Shown: positions 6,820 to 14,488, numbered from the stretch's first letter. The stretch is DNA of 19,025 nucleotides from UBA3537 sp965662485 (GCA_965662485.1 CBFIIL010000030.1:1-19025); one strand, 5' to 3'. The notes: generated by a model from the letters alone, not told the origin. A program made the numbers and translations.

Positions 6820-7665
6820 ATGAAATCAGAAAAAAACAATAAAAATTTAAGTCTCAACTGCAAAGGACAGCTCATAGACTTGAGCACACCAAAAGTCATG
6901 GGGATTTTAAATATCACTCCAGATTCCTTTTATGACGGAGGTCAATTTAAAGACTCTAAAAGTATTTTAGTACAAACTGAAAAACTTATTTCTGAAGGGG
7001 CAACATTCGTTGATATTGGCGCGTACAGTTCTCGCCCAGGCGCAGATTTTGTTTCTGAAAACGAAGAACTACACAGAATTATTCCTGTTGTAGAACTCAT
7101 ACTCAAACATTTCCCAAAGACTTTAATTTCTATAGATAGTTTTCGCGCAAATGTTATACGTGAATGTGTAAATGCTGGTGCTGTCATTTCAAATGATATT
7201 TCTGCGGGGCATTTGGATCACCAGATGATGAAAACTATTGGCGAATTAGGAATTCCTTATATCATGATGCATATGAAAGGAACTCCACAAACCATGCAAA
7301 ACCTTACCGATTACGATCATCTTGTTACTGAAATTTTTAACTATTTTTCAGAGCGGATAAACCTTGCAAAGCAGCATGATATTATAGATATTGTTATTGA
7401 TCCTGGATTTGGTTTTGCAAAAACAGTATCTCAAAATTATGAACTGCTTGGAAAATTGGAGTTTTTCCAAAACCTCAACTGTCCTATGCTTTGTGGTGTT
7501 TCAAGAAAATCAATGATATATAAAACTTTAAATTGTCTACCAAAAGAAGCTTTAAATGGAACTACAGCCTTAAATATGGTGTCGCTGATGAATGGCGCCA
7601 ATATTCTTCGAGTACACGATGTAAAAGAAGCTATGGAATGTATCAAGTTGTTCAATCAGCTCTAA
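6820..7665 (+). CDS. folP: Dihydropteroate synthase
   Basis: FolP joins 6-hydroxymethyl-dihydropterin pyrophosphate and p-aminobenzoate to give dihydropteroate in folate synthesis, and is the target of sulfonamides. The 281 residues match the usual length. Motifs in order: MGILNITPDSFYDGG (pyrophosphate and metal binding), DIGAYSSRPGA (the loop that is usually DIGGESTRPGA, here with changes), SIDSFRANV, NDISAG, MHMKGTPQTMQ, DPGFGFAKT and CGVSRKSMI. The DHPS barrel is complete, so it should be active. The ATG at 6820 is the only start that keeps the barrel without running into upstream stops. It heads a two-gene set with cdaA, 45 bases downstream. Confidence 0.96.
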   Translation: MKSEKNNKNLSLNCKGQLIDLSTPKVMGILNITPDSFYDGGQFKDSKSILVQTEKLISEGATFVDIGAYSSRPGADFVSENEELHRIIPVVELILKHFPKTLISIDSFRANVIRECVNAGAVISNDISAGHLDHQMMKTIGELGIPYIMMHMKGTPQTMQNLTDYDHLVTEIFNYFSERINLAKQHDIIDIVIDPGFGFAKTVSQNYELLGKLEFFQNLNCPMLCGVSRKSMIYKTLNCLPKEALNGTTALNMVSLMNGANILRVHDVKEAMECIKLFNQL

Positions 7666-7710
7666 TGGTTTCTATAATATTAGTATCTTTATTCAAAATT
7701 TTAAGTTTTA

Positions 7711-8499
7711 GTGGAAATTTTTAAAGACCTATTGAATTTTAATATTCTTGATGCTATTGATATCTTTTTAGTGGCACTTTTACTTTATTATGTGTACAAA
7801 CTCATACGAGGAACTGTAGCCATAAATATTTTTATTGGTATAGTGATATTTTATCTTTTTTTCCTGCTAGTTGACGCACTTCAGATGCGAATGCTTTCTA
7901 CAATTCTTGGGGGATTTATGAGCGTTGGTATTATTGCACTTATTGTAGTCTTTCAACCTGAAATAAGAAAGTTTTTGTTAATGATTGGTTCTACAAACTT
8001 TGGCAAAAAAAGTGGGATTTTATCACAATTTAAATTTTTGTCAAATACTGTTAGTGGGAATGCTACAAATGCAGACACCATTGTTGATGCTTGTGTAAAA
8101 ATGGGAAGCACAAAGACGGGCGCACTACTAGTTCTTGAACGTAACAACAACTTAGATTTTTTGGTTGAAACTGGTGATGAAATGAATATTAAAGTAACTC
8201 AACCTATTTTAGAAAGTATCTTTTTTAAAAATAGCCCCCTTCATGATGGGGCGATTATCATCGCCAATAATGTCATTAAAGCCACACGCGTTATTTTGCC
8301 TGTAACCAACAAAAAAGATATCCCCAATCGTTTTGGCCTTCGTCATAGAGCAGCTATCGGAATTACCGAAAAAACAGATGCTATTGCAGTTGTCGTAAGT
8401 GAAGAATCAGGACAAATTTCATATGTAAATAATGGCGAGTTTGTACTCTTTAGCAACACTCAAGAACTGAAAGAAAAACTTAAGACAGACCTAGCTTAA
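7711..8499 (+). CDS. cdaA: Diadenylate cyclase (CdaA/DacA, TIGR00159 family)
   Basis: It condenses two ATP molecules to cyclic di-AMP, a second messenger that controls potassium and osmotic balance and cell-wall state in many bacteria. The 262 residues give three N-terminal transmembrane helices (about 12-30, 35-55 and 65-85), a linker, then the DAC domain from about 90. The catalytic motifs are intact: DGA (179-181, in LHDGAIII) and RHR (211-213, in RFGLRHRAAIG). TGALLVLER is also typical of the domain. The start is GTG at 7711. No CdaR- or GlmM-like neighbour is seen; folP precedes it, probably in the same transcript. Its last nine bases overlap the end of the convergent ABC exporter gene, with no terminator between them. 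Confidence 0.93.
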   Translation: MEIFKDLLNFNILDAIDIFLVALLLYYVYKLIRGTVAINIFIGIVIFYLFFLLVDALQMRMLSTILGGFMSVGIIALIVVFQPEIRKFLLMIGSTNFGKKSGILSQFKFLSNTVSGNATNADTIVDACVKMGSTKTGALLVLERNNNLDFLVETGDEMNIKVTQPILESIFFKNSPLHDGAIIIANNVIKATRVILPVTNKKDIPNRFGLRHRAAIGITEKTDAIAVVVSEESGQISYVNNGEFVLFSNTQELKEKLKTDLA

Positions 8500-10263
8500 T
8501 TCTTTTTGCTTTAAAAATTGAGCTTCATACAACCCACGATAGACACCATTTTTGTTTTTTAAAAGTGATTCGTGCTTACCAAATTCCACAATTTCACCTT
8601 TATTCATGACAATAATTTTATCAGCATTTTGAATTGTAGCCAACCTATGTGCAATAATTATAGATGTTCTCCCTTTAGTAATTTTGCGTGTTGCGTCTTG
8701 AATCAATTGTTCTGAATAAGTGTCAATAGAAGCAGTGGCTTCATCTAGGATCAATAGCTTCGGGTTGATGATATAGGCCCTTAAAAAAGAAATCAATTGG
8801 CGCTGTCCAACAGAAAGCATTGTACCACGCTCCTTAACATCATATTGATATCCACCGGGCAATGTCATTATAAAATCATGAATTCCAATTTCTTTGGCAG
8901 CGGTTTCAACTTCTTTAAGAGTGTATTTTGGGTTGCCTAATGTGATGTTATATAAAATGGTATCAGCAAATAAAAATACGTCTTGAAGTACCACGGCTAC
9001 ATTTTTCCTCAAAGACTTTAATGAAAAAGATGTAATTGGTGTTTCATCATATAGAATAGCTCCAGAATTAATATCGTAAAAACGGTTAAGAAGATTGATT
9101 ATCGTTGTTTTTCCAGCTCCTGTAGACCCTACAAGTGCAACTGTTTGACCAGGTTTTGCTTGAAATGAAATGTTTTTCAAAACGGGTTCATTATCAACAT
9201 AGGAAAAACATACATTTTTAAATTCAATATCACCTGTGAAATTTGTTAATTGTTGAGCACCAAAATCATCTATATTGGACTCAGTATCTAAAATTTTAAA
9301 CACTCGGTCTGCAGCAACCATTCCCATTTGAAGCGTATTAAACTTATTGGCAATCTGATGCAAGGGTCTAAAAATCATAGGAACCATCATGATAAATGCG
9401 GCCAAATCACCAACGGTTGCTGTTTGTTCAAAAATAACGTTAAGTCCTCCAATCCAAATCACAGTTCCAAGAGTGATAGACGATAATAATTCGGCGATGG
9501 GAAAGAATACAGAATTGTACCACACCGTTTTTATCCATCCTTTTTTATGACGTTCATTAATTTCCTTAAAACTATGATATTCAATCGTTTCACGAGCAAA
9601 GAGTTGGACTATTTTCATTCCCGTTAGACGTTCTTGTACAAAAGAGTTCAAATTTGAAACTTCATTTCGCACCTCTTCAAAGGCCTTTTTCATGTGCTTT
9701 TGAAAAATTTTAGTCGCGATTAAAACGATGGGTAGCGTACAAAATACAATGATACTCAAATGCCAGTTCATATAAACCATAACTGACCCTACAACAAGCA
9801 TTTTTAAAATATCGCTAAAAATCATAAAAAGCCCTTCGCCAAAAATATCGGCAATACGCTCCATATCAGTAACCGTTCTTGTCAATAAAACCCCAACAGA
9901 AGAGTTATCAAAATATTTCATTTTAAAGCCCAATATCTGCTTAAATAATTTGACTCTAATATCGCGAACAACAGATTGCCCAAGCCAACTCGCATAATAA
10001 ATAAAAAAGAGGTTGCAAATAACTTCTAAAAACAGTAAAATAAGCATCCAAATGATGTATTTCAAAAATCCAGACTGAACTTGTTGTTCGATATTTTGAT
10101 CCATTGCAAGTTGCAACACTTTTGGACGTAGAGCACCAAAAATTGCTAAACCAAAAACTGTAATAAGTGCAAAAATAAAGACAATATAATAGCGTTTTGT
10201 ATAGCCCAAAAGACGGCCAAACAAATGTGCATCGAAGGCTATATTTTTGTTCTTTTTAGACAT
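8491..10263 (-). CDS. ABC exporter, fused membrane and ATPase half-transporter (MsbA/MdlB-like)
   Basis: A 590-residue half-transporter expected to work as a homodimer or with a partner in the inner membrane. A six-helix membrane domain (about 20-315) precedes an ATPase domain (about 345-580). The ATPase has Walker A GSTGAGKT (379-386), Q-loop Gln427 in VVLQDVF, signature LSVGQ (483-487), Walker B LLILDE with Glu508, D-loop ASID and H-loop His539 in IIAHR. All residues needed for hydrolysis are present. The signature has Val where most families have LSGGQ, a variant I regard as tolerated. The cargo (lipid, drug or peptide) cannot be told from sequence. It overlaps truA by 8 bases and is probably co-transcribed with it. 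Confidence 0.92.
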   Translation of the reverse strand: MSKKNKNIAFDAHLFGRLLGYTKRYYIVFIFALITVFGLAIFGALRPKVLQLAMDQNIEQQVQSGFLKYIIWMLILLFLEVICNLFFIYYASWLGQSVVRDIRVKLFKQILGFKMKYFDNSSVGVLLTRTVTDMERIADIFGEGLFMIFSDILKMLVVGSVMVYMNWHLSIIVFCTLPIVLIATKIFQKHMKKAFEEVRNEVSNLNSFVQERLTGMKIVQLFARETIEYHSFKEINERHKKGWIKTVWYNSVFFPIAELLSSITLGTVIWIGGLNVIFEQTATVGDLAAFIMMVPMIFRPLHQIANKFNTLQMGMVAADRVFKILDTESNIDDFGAQQLTNFTGDIEFKNVCFSYVDNEPVLKNISFQAKPGQTVALVGSTGAGKTTIINLLNRFYDINSGAILYDETPITSFSLKSLRKNVAVVLQDVFLFADTILYNITLGNPKYTLKEVETAAKEIGIHDFIMTLPGGYQYDVKERGTMLSVGQRQLISFLRAYIINPKLLILDEATASIDTYSEQLIQDATRKITKGRTSIIIAHRLATIQNADKIIVMNKGEIVEFGKHESLLKNKNGVYRGLYEAQFLKQKELS

Positions 10264-11002
10264 GAAAAATGGAATTAGGATAAATTATTTCACTCAAATA
10301 CAAACCTTTAGCCGGGGCTGATGCGCCTGCATTTGAACGGTCTTTAGATTGAATAATTTTGTGAAACTCTTCCAGCGATGTTTTATAATTTCCAACATCG
10401 AGTAGTGTTCCGACAATGGCACGTACCATATTTCTCAAAAAGCGATCGGCGCTTATTTTAAATACTAATGTGTTTTTTTCTTTAGTCCAGTAGGCTTCGG
10501 AAATGGAACAAATGTGTGTTTTTACGTCTGAGTGTGCTCTGGAAAAGCATTGAAAATCCGAATAGTTCAAAAGTAGTTTTGAGGCCTTATTCATCAGATC
10601 GAAGTCTAAATTTTTATTGTAATAGTAAGCACCATCAACATTAAAAACATCTTTTACTGTAGATATTTTGTAAAAATATGTTCTTTGAGTAGCATCAAAT
10701 CTTGCATGAGCATCATTTTTCACTTGTTGAATGTAATGTACTGCTATATCTTTCGGTAAAAAAGAATTCAATTTATAAGTTAAATCATCTAAATCAAAAG
10801 AAGTATTAAAATCAAAATGAGCTACCATTTTTGCAGCATGTACACCAGTATCCGTTCGCCCAGCACCCATTGTAGTCATTGGGGTTTTTAGTAAAATAGA
10901 TAGTGCTTTGTCCAAAACAGATTGTACTGTAATGGCATTGGGCTGTACTTGCCAACCATGATAATCTGTTCCATTATAAGAAAGTTCTATGAAATATCTC
11001 AA
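10256..11002 (-). CDS. truA: tRNA pseudouridine(38-40) synthase TruA
   Basis: TruA isomerises uridines 38-40 in the anticodon stem-loop of many tRNAs. The 248-residue protein carries the catalytic aspartate (Asp51) in GAGRTDTGVHA, the N-terminal RYFIELSYNGTDYHGWQ block, and the C-terminal FLRNMVRAIVGTLLDVG block that closes the active site. Length is normal for the family. The start is TTG at 11002: it lies just before the conserved RYFIELSYNG block, and an in-frame stop lies about 7 codons upstream with no ATG or GTG between. The 3' end overlaps the ABC exporter start by 8 bases. Confidence 0.95.
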   Translation of the reverse strand: MRYFIELSYNGTDYHGWQVQPNAITVQSVLDKALSILLKTPMTTMGAGRTDTGVHAAKMVAHFDFNTSFDLDDLTYKLNSFLPKDIAVHYIQQVKNDAHARFDATQRTYFYKISTVKDVFNVDGAYYYNKNLDFDLMNKASKLLLNYSDFQCFSRAHSDVKTHICSISEAYWTKEKNTLVFKISADRFLRNMVRAIVGTLLDVGNYKTSLEEFHKIIQSKDRSNAGASAPAKGLYLSEIIYPNSIFHV

Positions 11003-11012
11003 GCTAATTTGA

Positions 11013-11020
11013 TACTTTTG
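11013..11020 (+). promoter_or_regulatory. Possible -7 element for the phosphodiesterase gene
   Basis: TACTTTTG matches TAnnTTTG exactly, but no clear -33 TTG lies at accepted spacing. A start near 11026 would give a leader of about 50 bases to the ATG at 11079. It faces the truA -7 element 11 bases away. Confidence 0.35.
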
Positions 11021-11031
11021 TTACGGATCAA

Positions 11032-11039
11032 CAAAGATA
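11032..11039 (-). promoter_or_regulatory. Likely -7 element of truA
   Basis: On the minus strand TATCTTTG matches TAnnTTTG exactly. The -33 region has only a TTTA-like match. Initiation about 7 bases downstream gives a leader of about 22 bases to the TTG start of truA. Confidence 0.45.
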
Positions 11040-11078
11040 AGACTTTGAAGCTAAACCCTTTTGTATTTTAATGAATCC

Positions 11079-11591
11079 ATGAAAAAAATACTATTACTTT
11101 CCGACACCCATGGATACATTGGGGATGAGATTTTAAAACATGTACAAAAAGCAGATGAAGTTTGGCATGCTGGAGATATTGGCGATTTAAAGGTTACAGA
11201 TGCAATTAAAAAACTGAAACCTTTGCGTGCAGTATATGGCAACATTGATAATGCAAAGGCACGTCTAGAGTTTCCTCTACATCAAAAGTTTACACTAGAA
11301 GGCGTACGAGTTTGGATCACGCACATTGGAGGTTACCCAAATCGGTATTCAAAAATAGTCCGAGAAGATATTCAGCAACAAACCCCAGATTTATTTATCG
11401 CTGGACACTCACATATCTTAAAAGTGATGCACGACAAAAAACTAAATCTTTTGCACATGAATCCTGGTGCAGTTGGTATACATGGGTTTCATAAGGTTCG
11501 AACAATGCTTCGGTTTGAAGTTTCAAATGGGAAAATTCAACATTTAGAAGTCATTGAATTTGAAAGAAGAATACAAAAAAACCCTGACTAA
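11079..11591 (+). CDS. YfcE/MJ0936-type metallophosphoesterase
   Basis: A small (170-residue) two-metal phosphoesterase, cytoplasmic by lack of signal. The metal-binding motifs appear in family order: SDTHG (Asp and His), HAGDIGD, YGNIDNA, ITHIGG and GHSH. Members such as YfcE hydrolyse phosphodiesters in vitro; the natural substrate is unknown. A TTG at 11061 would add six residues, but the ATG at 11079 begins the usual family start MKKILLLSDTHG and is preferred. The last codons (KNPD stop) lie within the transcription terminator, so the coding sequence and terminator are one unit. Divergent from truA. Confidence 0.9.
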   Translation: MKKILLLSDTHGYIGDEILKHVQKADEVWHAGDIGDLKVTDAIKKLKPLRAVYGNIDNAKARLEFPLHQKFTLEGVRVWITHIGGYPNRYSKIVREDIQQQTPDLFIAGHSHILKVMHDKKLNLLHMNPGAVGIHGFHKVRTMLRFEVSNGKIQHLEVIEFERRIQKNPD

Positions 11592-11604
11592 GTCAGGGTT
11601 TTTT
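11575..11604. terminator. Bidirectional terminator with the stop codon as its loop
   Basis: A7 (11575-11581), CCCTGAC, loop TAA (11589-11591), GTCAGGG and T6 (11599-11604) form a perfect hairpin. The three-base loop is the stop codon of the phosphodiesterase gene. The A tract becomes a T tract on the other strand, so it should also terminate the DUF4293 transcript arriving from the right. Confidence 0.9.
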
Positions 11605-11633
11605 CTCGCACTAATACTACTAAGATAATAGGT

Positions 11634-12041
11634 TTATCTCAATCGATCTACTGATTTTACGAGTGCTTCATCCTTTTTAATGGCTTTATTGGCTAAAACC
11701 AATAATACGATAGAAATAACAGGAAGAATTAACCCAATACCTTTCTCTGCATTTTCAAATGCTCCAGGTAAATTAAGAAGTCGATATACAAACAATCCTA
11801 GTAAAATTAAGTTTAATATGATATTAAGACGGCAAACTACAAACTGAGTTTGTCGTGATTTAAATTGAAATACAGAAAAAACAGCCAAAATTGTAGAGGC
11901 CATAAATAAACTAAAATACTCTATAGAATCTATGGCATAATAGGATTCATTCGCATTTGTCCATAGGGGTAACAAAAAAGAGAGGACACCCGAACAGATA
12001 GATGCTAAAATAATATATACCGTTTGAATTCTTTGAAGCAT
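11634..12041 (-). CDS. DUF4293 family membrane protein
   Basis: A 135-residue inner-membrane protein of the Bacteroidota family DUF4293; no function is known. Four hydrophobic helices are visible at about 5-27, 42-60, 68-88 and 102-120, with a polar stretch after the first. The C-terminus KKDEALVKSVDRLR is the conserved tail I associate with this family. The start MLQRIQTVYIILA is typical. It is divergent from rho with a 223-base spacer. It is monocistronic as far as can be seen, flanked by its own candidate promoter and the shared bidirectional terminator. Confidence 0.85.
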   Translation of the reverse strand: MLQRIQTVYIILASICSGVLSFLLPLWTNANESYYAIDSIEYFSLFMASTILAVFSVFQFKSRQTQFVVCRLNIILNLILLGLFVYRLLNLPGAFENAEKGIGLILPVISIVLLVLANKAIKKDEALVKSVDRLR

Positions 12042-12052
12042 TATTAGTTTTG
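12023..12052 (+). promoter_or_regulatory. rho: Candidate rho promoter
   Basis: TTTG (12023-12026), an 18-base spacer and TAGTTTTG (12045-12052) match the Bacteroidota consensus. The -33 element lies inside the DUF4293 coding start. Initiation near 12058 would give rho a leader of about 207 bases. No better match lies closer to the rho ATG. Confidence 0.5.
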
Positions 12053-12058
12053 AGGAAT

Positions 12059-12066
12059 CAAATGTA
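12059..12066 (-). promoter_or_regulatory. Candidate -7 element of DUF4293
   Basis: On the minus strand TACATTTG matches TAnnTTTG exactly and would start transcription about 10 bases before the DUF4293 ATG. The -33 region is A/T-rich without a TTG. It faces the rho -7 element 6 bases away. Confidence 0.4.
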
Positions 12067-12264
12067 GTAGTTTCTTTTTTATTATTTTAAATAATTTATT
12101 AAAAATATTGTTGTATAATTGCACTATATGAATACGAAAGTACTCTTATAGCTTTCACTGATTTTCACTTTATCAACAATTATTTCATTTTTAAATAATC
12201 CTCACAATATTTTGTTGCTTGCAACATAAAACCAATTTAAATATCATTAAATACTCAACAAATA

Positions 12265-13851
12265 ATGTTTGAAATTTCACAATTAAAAGAAAAAAAACTC
12301 CCTGAATTACAGGAAATTGCAAAAAATTTAAATGTCCCAAAATTCAGAAGCTTAAAAAAATTAGACCTGATTTATCAAATTTTGGATGTTCAGGCGGCCA
12401 GCCCAATTACAGAAGTAAAGGAAGAGCCAAAAAGATCACAAAAACCAAAGCGTGAGCGCATCAATAAACCTGCTCAAAATCAGCAAAAAAACAGCAATAC
12501 TGAACGCGCTCAAGAAAAAAATCAGAAAAACAACAACACTAAAAATTCGTCCAAAGACAACGAAAACGCAACTGCAAAAGAGCCGCATAATAAACCAAAA
12601 CAGCAGAAGCAACAAAAACATAACAACGGACAAAACCACCAAAACAAAAACAATAGTAATAATAATAACCATCAACGCAAGGAAAATAACGGTAACAAAG
12701 ACAACAGAAACCGCTATAAAGAACCCGATTTTGAATTTGATGCCATTATAGAAAGTGAAGGTGTTTTGGATGTCATGTCAGATGGGTACGGATTTTTGAG
12801 ATCTTCAGATTATAACTATTTGTCATCTCCAGACGATATTTATGTATCTCAATCACAAATTCGTTTATTTGGATTAAAAAATGGAGATACAGTACTAGGG
12901 CATGTTCGCCCACCTAAAGAAGGTGAGAAATATTTCCCACTTATTCGAGTGAGCAAAATCAATGGATTAGACCCACAAGTGGTCCGCGACCGAGTAGCTT
13001 TTGAACACCTTACACCTCTTTTCCCACAAGAAAAATTCAATATTGCTGAAAAACAAAGTACCATTTCAACACGAATTATGGATTTGTTTTCACCCATTGG
13101 AAAAGGTCAACGTGGTATGATTGTATCGCAGCCAAAAACAGGAAAAACCATGCTTTTGAAAGATGTCGCGAATGCTATTGCTGCCAACCATCCAGAAGTA
13201 TACCAAATGATTCTTCTCATTGATGAACGTCCTGAAGAAGTTACCGACATGCAACGAAATGTTCAAGGGGAAGTAATTGCTTCTACTTTTGATAAAGAAG
13301 CGCACGAACATGTTAAAATCGCCAATATTGTTTTGGAAAAAGCAAAACGATTGGTAGAATGTGGTTACGATGTGGTAATTCTTTTGGATTCTATTACACG
13401 ATTGGCACGTGCCTACAACACCGTACAACCTGCCTCTGGAAAAATCTTAAGTGGTGGTGTTGATGCTAATGCATTACACAAACCAAAACGCTTTTTTGGA
13501 GCCGCTAGAAAAATTGAAAATGGGGGCTCACTATCCATTATTGCAACCGCACTAACAGAAACAGGTTCTAAAATGGATGAGGTGATTTTTGAAGAATTTA
13601 AAGGTACAGGAAACATGGAACTGCAGTTGGATCGTAAAATTTCAAATCGCCGTATTTTCCCTGCCATTGATTTGACTTCATCGAGTACACGACGTGATGA
13701 CCTGTTGTTGGACGAAAAAACCATACAACGTATGTGGGTAATGCGTAAGTATTTGGCCGATATGAACCCTGTAGAAGCGATGGAATTTATTAATGACCGC
13801 TTTAAACAAACCCGAAACAACGAAGAGTTTTTGATTTCCATGAATGGATAA
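12265..13851 (+). CDS. rho: Transcription termination factor Rho with disordered insertion
   Basis: Rho is a hexameric RNA-dependent ATPase that ends transcription. At 528 residues it is about 110 longer than E. coli Rho (419). Residues 1-45 are the Rho_N helical domain. Residues about 50-152 are a disordered, Asn/Gln/Lys-rich insertion. Residues about 160-235 are the cold-shock-like RNA-binding domain (EGVLDVMSDGYGFLR). The ATPase core follows: Walker A SQPKTGKT (288-295), Walker B DVVILLDSITRLARAYN, then the Q- and R-loop region through GSKMDEVIFEEFKGTGNMEL. All core motifs are intact. The insertion is characteristic of Bacteroidota; in Bacteroides a comparable region is reported to drive condensate formation. 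A long leader and its own terminator are visible. Confidence 0.97.
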   Translation: MFEISQLKEKKLPELQEIAKNLNVPKFRSLKKLDLIYQILDVQAASPITEVKEEPKRSQKPKRERINKPAQNQQKNSNTERAQEKNQKNNNTKNSSKDNENATAKEPHNKPKQQKQQKHNNGQNHQNKNNSNNNNHQRKENNGNKDNRNRYKEPDFEFDAIIESEGVLDVMSDGYGFLRSSDYNYLSSPDDIYVSQSQIRLFGLKNGDTVLGHVRPPKEGEKYFPLIRVSKINGLDPQVVRDRVAFEHLTPLFPQEKFNIAEKQSTISTRIMDLFSPIGKGQRGMIVSQPKTGKTMLLKDVANAIAANHPEVYQMILLIDERPEEVTDMQRNVQGEVIASTFDKEAHEHVKIANIVLEKAKRLVECGYDVVILLDSITRLARAYNTVQPASGKILSGGVDANALHKPKRFFGAARKIENGGSLSIIATALTETGSKMDEVIFEEFKGTGNMELQLDRKISNRRIFPAIDLTSSSTRRDDLLLDEKTIQRMWVMRKYLADMNPVEAMEFINDRFKQTRNNEEFLISMNG

Positions 13852-13870
13852 TTAAAGCTAAACCATATAA

Positions 13871-13899
13871 AAAACCCTCCAAATTGGAGGTTTTTTTTT
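13871..13899 (+). terminator. Rho-independent terminator of rho
   Basis: CCTCC (13876-13880), loop AAATT and GGAGG (13886-13890) are followed by nine T (13891-13899). The stem can extend into flanking A/T with one bulged C. It lies 20 bases after the rho stop. Confidence 0.88.
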
Positions 13900-13984
13900 G
13901 AGCCTATTTTAAATGAAAAGTGTCAGATTTATTTCGCTTATTTTCAACACTTTGATGTTTTATAATATGGCCCAAAAGGTTTTT

Positions 13985-14218
13985 TATATTTGCAAGAGAA
14001 TGAAGTAACATTTCTTTAAATCACAATGGACTTGCCCTACTTTAGTTAAATAGAAAATCGCATCAAAACGAAAGTCGGTTTGAAGAGAACTTGATAATGT
14101 ATGTCGAAGGCATTCCGTAGGTCATTCCTGTTTTTGAAGTACAGATTTGAAGCTCTATTCCATTCAAATATAAAAAAATCCATAAAAAAAGGCCTTTCAA
14201 TAAAGAAAGGCCTTTTTT
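13985..14218 (+). ncRNA. Unassigned segment, possible small RNA or decayed element
   Basis: Between the rho terminator and the terminator shared with rpsT lie about 280 bases without a convincing gene. TATATTTG (13985-13992) is an exact TAnnTTTG, but without a -33 element at accepted spacing. A plus-strand transcript from near 13999 would end at the terminator at 14191-14218, about 220 bases. A 7-bp inverted repeat (ATTTGAA at 14145-14151, TTCAAAT at 14163-14169) lies near its end. On the minus strand two overlapping 45-codon open frames exist (14183-14046 from an ATG, and 14121-13984 without a start); they could be pieces of one decayed gene. On the plus strand an ATG at 14101 opens 39 basic codons that run into the terminator. 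None matches a family I recognise. Confidence 0.25.
14184..14218. terminator. Strong bidirectional terminator (rpsT and any plus-strand transcript)
   Basis: A7 (14184-14190), GGCCTTTC (14191-14198), loop AATAAA, GAAAGGCC (14205-14212) and T6 (14213-14218) form a perfect 8-bp stem that extends through the A/T tracts. It ends the rpsT transcript coming from the right. Its T tract on the plus strand would also stop a transcript from the left, although rho already has its own terminator. Confidence 0.88.
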
Positions 14219-14236
14219 AAAATAAGTTTAAAACAA

Positions 14237-14488
14237 TTATAGCTGCGCAATATGGCTTGCTAATTTAGATTTTAAATTTGCTGCTTTATTGTTATGAATG
14301 ATATTTCTTTTGGCCAACTTGTCAATCATAGACGACACAGAAGAAAACGCTTTTTCTGCTTTCTTCTTATCGGTCAACGCGCGAAGGTTTTTAATCGCAT
14401 TACGTGTTGTTTTATGCTGATACTTATTCAGAATACGTTTAGCGTTATTGCTTCTAATTCTTTTTAATGCTGACTTATGATTTGCCAT
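14237..14488 (-). CDS. rpsT: 30S ribosomal protein S20
   Basis: An 83-residue, lysine- and arginine-rich, three-helix protein that binds 16S rRNA early in 30S assembly. The start MANHKSALKRIRSNNAKRILNKY and the body (TRNAIKNLR, KAEKAFSSVSSMIDKLAKRNIIHNNKAANLKSKL) are the S20 pattern at normal length. It lies 31 bases downstream of tRNA-Glu with no promoter between them, so both probably come from the promoter at 14671-14700. The strong terminator 19 bases after the stop ends the transcript. Confidence 0.97.
   Translation of the reverse strand: MANHKSALKRIRSNNAKRILNKYQHKTTRNAIKNLRALTDKKKAEKAFSSVSSMIDKLAKRNIIHNNKAANLKSKLASHIAQL

Noticed and set aside
12128..12151. Seven-codon frame (MNTKVLL) in the rho leader as a possible leader peptide.
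   Set aside because: Too short, no regulatory codon run and no competing hairpins around it; expected by chance.
14101..14220. 39-codon basic open frame on the plus strand, M-S-K-A-F-R-R and onward.
   Set aside because: Its last codons are the terminator hairpin itself and the basic residues come from A-rich DNA; no sign of selection.
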